A stretch of 64,000 bases of DNA from Ixodes scapularis (Eukaryota; Arthropoda; Arachnida; Ixodida; Ixodidae): the NCBI RefSeq assembly GCF_016920785.2, contig NW_024609837.1, positions 46,440,745 through 46,504,744 on the forward strand. Direction: 5' to 3'. The translations under genes and the position numbers were made by a program. Positions 63,596 through 64,000 of the stretch are shown here, piece by piece. The notes beneath the pieces are model-generated. The model was not told where the DNA came from. It saw nothing but the letters and a program-made list of their open reading frames with translations, and searched no databases. The stretch's first letter is position 1, and the number at the start of each line of letters is the position of its first letter.

Positions 63596-64000
63596 TAGTT
63601 TCTTCAGTCTTTATCGCCTCATCAATTGTCATTTGTGACAATATTATGCTGCTCGAGAAAATGAATAAGACGCCTGTTAACTAATCTTTCAAAGGTTTTC
63701 CGCAGACAACTTGACAATGCTATTGGTCTCTAACTTTCAGGGAGGGAAGGGTCCTTGCCAGGTTTCAACAGCGGTTTAACTTCAGCCCGCTTTCATTCAA
63801 CAGGAAAGTATGCATCACTCCACAGGCCATTGAAGTAAGCGAGAAGGGCACTGAGTGACTCTCTAGATCAGTGTCGGATGATGTCGTTTTGAATTCAATC
63901 AGGACCAGGGGCTGAATTCTTGCGGAAATTCACAGCCACTTCGAGCTCAACCATTGTAATTGGCTGATTGTAAGGTGCAGACCAGTGTTGCGGAGTTGCC

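Larger units (their letters stand above)
62822..63640. mobile_element. Nested insertion in the LINE, flanked by atatt
   Basis: The pentamer atatt is present at 62817-62821 and 63641-63645. Removing the 819 bases and one copy joins the LINE frame exactly (EQHN-I-LDINQCG). The insert contains a tRNA-Gly-like unit, an LTR-like or unclassified stretch (about 62936-63186) and a complete TA-flanked MITE (63188-63595). Confidence 0.75.
61537..64000 (-). mobile_element. I-type LINE, minus strand, runs off the window end
   Basis: The 3' side is at low coordinate. Coding blocks from the RT fingers (right edge) to the post-RT linker are in order, interrupted by an insertion at 62822-63640. The 5' part (endonuclease and ORF1) would lie beyond 64000. 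No clean 3' tail was identified. Confidence 0.7.
61537..64000 (-). pseudogene. LINE ORF2 reverse transcriptase, frameshifted and interrupted
   Basis: From the right edge: a block ending KTFERLVNRRLIHFLEQHNI at 63641-63710; after the insertion, ILDINQCGCRPERSTTDQLV, then the motif A region LDKAYDTTWKYGVLRDLSMY, motif B QENCVPQGGVLSVTLFAIKI, catalytic YSLYVDDIQIYV and WADENGVRFSPEKN. A frameshift near 62293, in a T-run on the plus strand, leads to HKLLGVTFDRKLTFVLHLKQ, LSFDPALIMAQLS; another frame carries the RPSA-like linker and a third (61537-61830) has LTYSCIQNSRFSRLFNDKPS, VVRPFSLRIE. This linker before the RNase H region is typical of I and related clades. Multiple lesions make it inactive. 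Confidence 0.75.

Noticed and set aside
1..64000. CRISPR arrays, operons, bacterial promoters or rRNA
   Set aside because: The repeats seen are minisatellites, TIRs or foldbacks; there is no regular repeat-spacer pattern, and gene structure is eukaryotic.

Overview
This is a eukaryotic, almost certainly animal, window: genes are split by GT-AG introns, intergenic and intronic space is large, and most of the sequence is transposable-element (TE) debris. The mixture (Penelope-like elements with GIY-YIG endonucleases, I-type and CR1/L2-like LINEs, piggyBac, CACTA-type and many foldback MITEs, a CCAP/vasopressin-type neuropeptide receptor exon) fits a chelicerate, most likely an ixodid tick. That assignment is inference from content and cannot be proved here.

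Layout. 1-4.4 kb holds hairpins and a foldback MITE. 4.4-5.2 kb is the first coding exon of a CCAP/vasopressin-like GPCR, with an in-frame TAG shortly before a good splice donor. 8.4 kb has a weak candidate first exon, followed by GACCATCA repeat arrays. 11.6-13.3 kb has a Harbinger-like element with a Myb/SANT-like ORF and a piggyBac-type MITE. 14.5-15.15 kb is a 71-bp minisatellite. 18.1-20.7 kb is a CACTA-type element whose transposase frame is broken by a single TAA. 21-30 kb is a series of foldbacks, MITEs, a tRNA-like unit and a tandem repeat.

30.67-50.43 kb is the one complete host-like gene I can assemble: eight coding exons on the plus strand whose splice phases all agree, giving a 366-residue protein with a C-terminal DUF4806-type domain. 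Its introns contain a hAT-like element, several Penelope-like (PLE) copies, a near-complete piggyBac nested in a PLE, a 3.3-kb PLE palindrome and a LINE inserted in one palindrome arm.

50.8-64 kb has a second CAATATTGG minisatellite, a decayed full-length-like PLE, two elements sharing one terminal inverted repeat (one dense in TGACGTCA, the other in CACGTG), and an I-type LINE on the minus strand interrupted by an 819-bp nested insertion that carries a tRNA-Gly-like sequence and a long-TIR MITE.

The most striking theme is that PLE 3' ends occur repeatedly in head-to-head inverted arrangement (at least three coding loci and three tail-only hairpins). I found no prokaryotic operons, CRISPR arrays or rRNA. 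Everything was read by eye; no alignment or database search was run.
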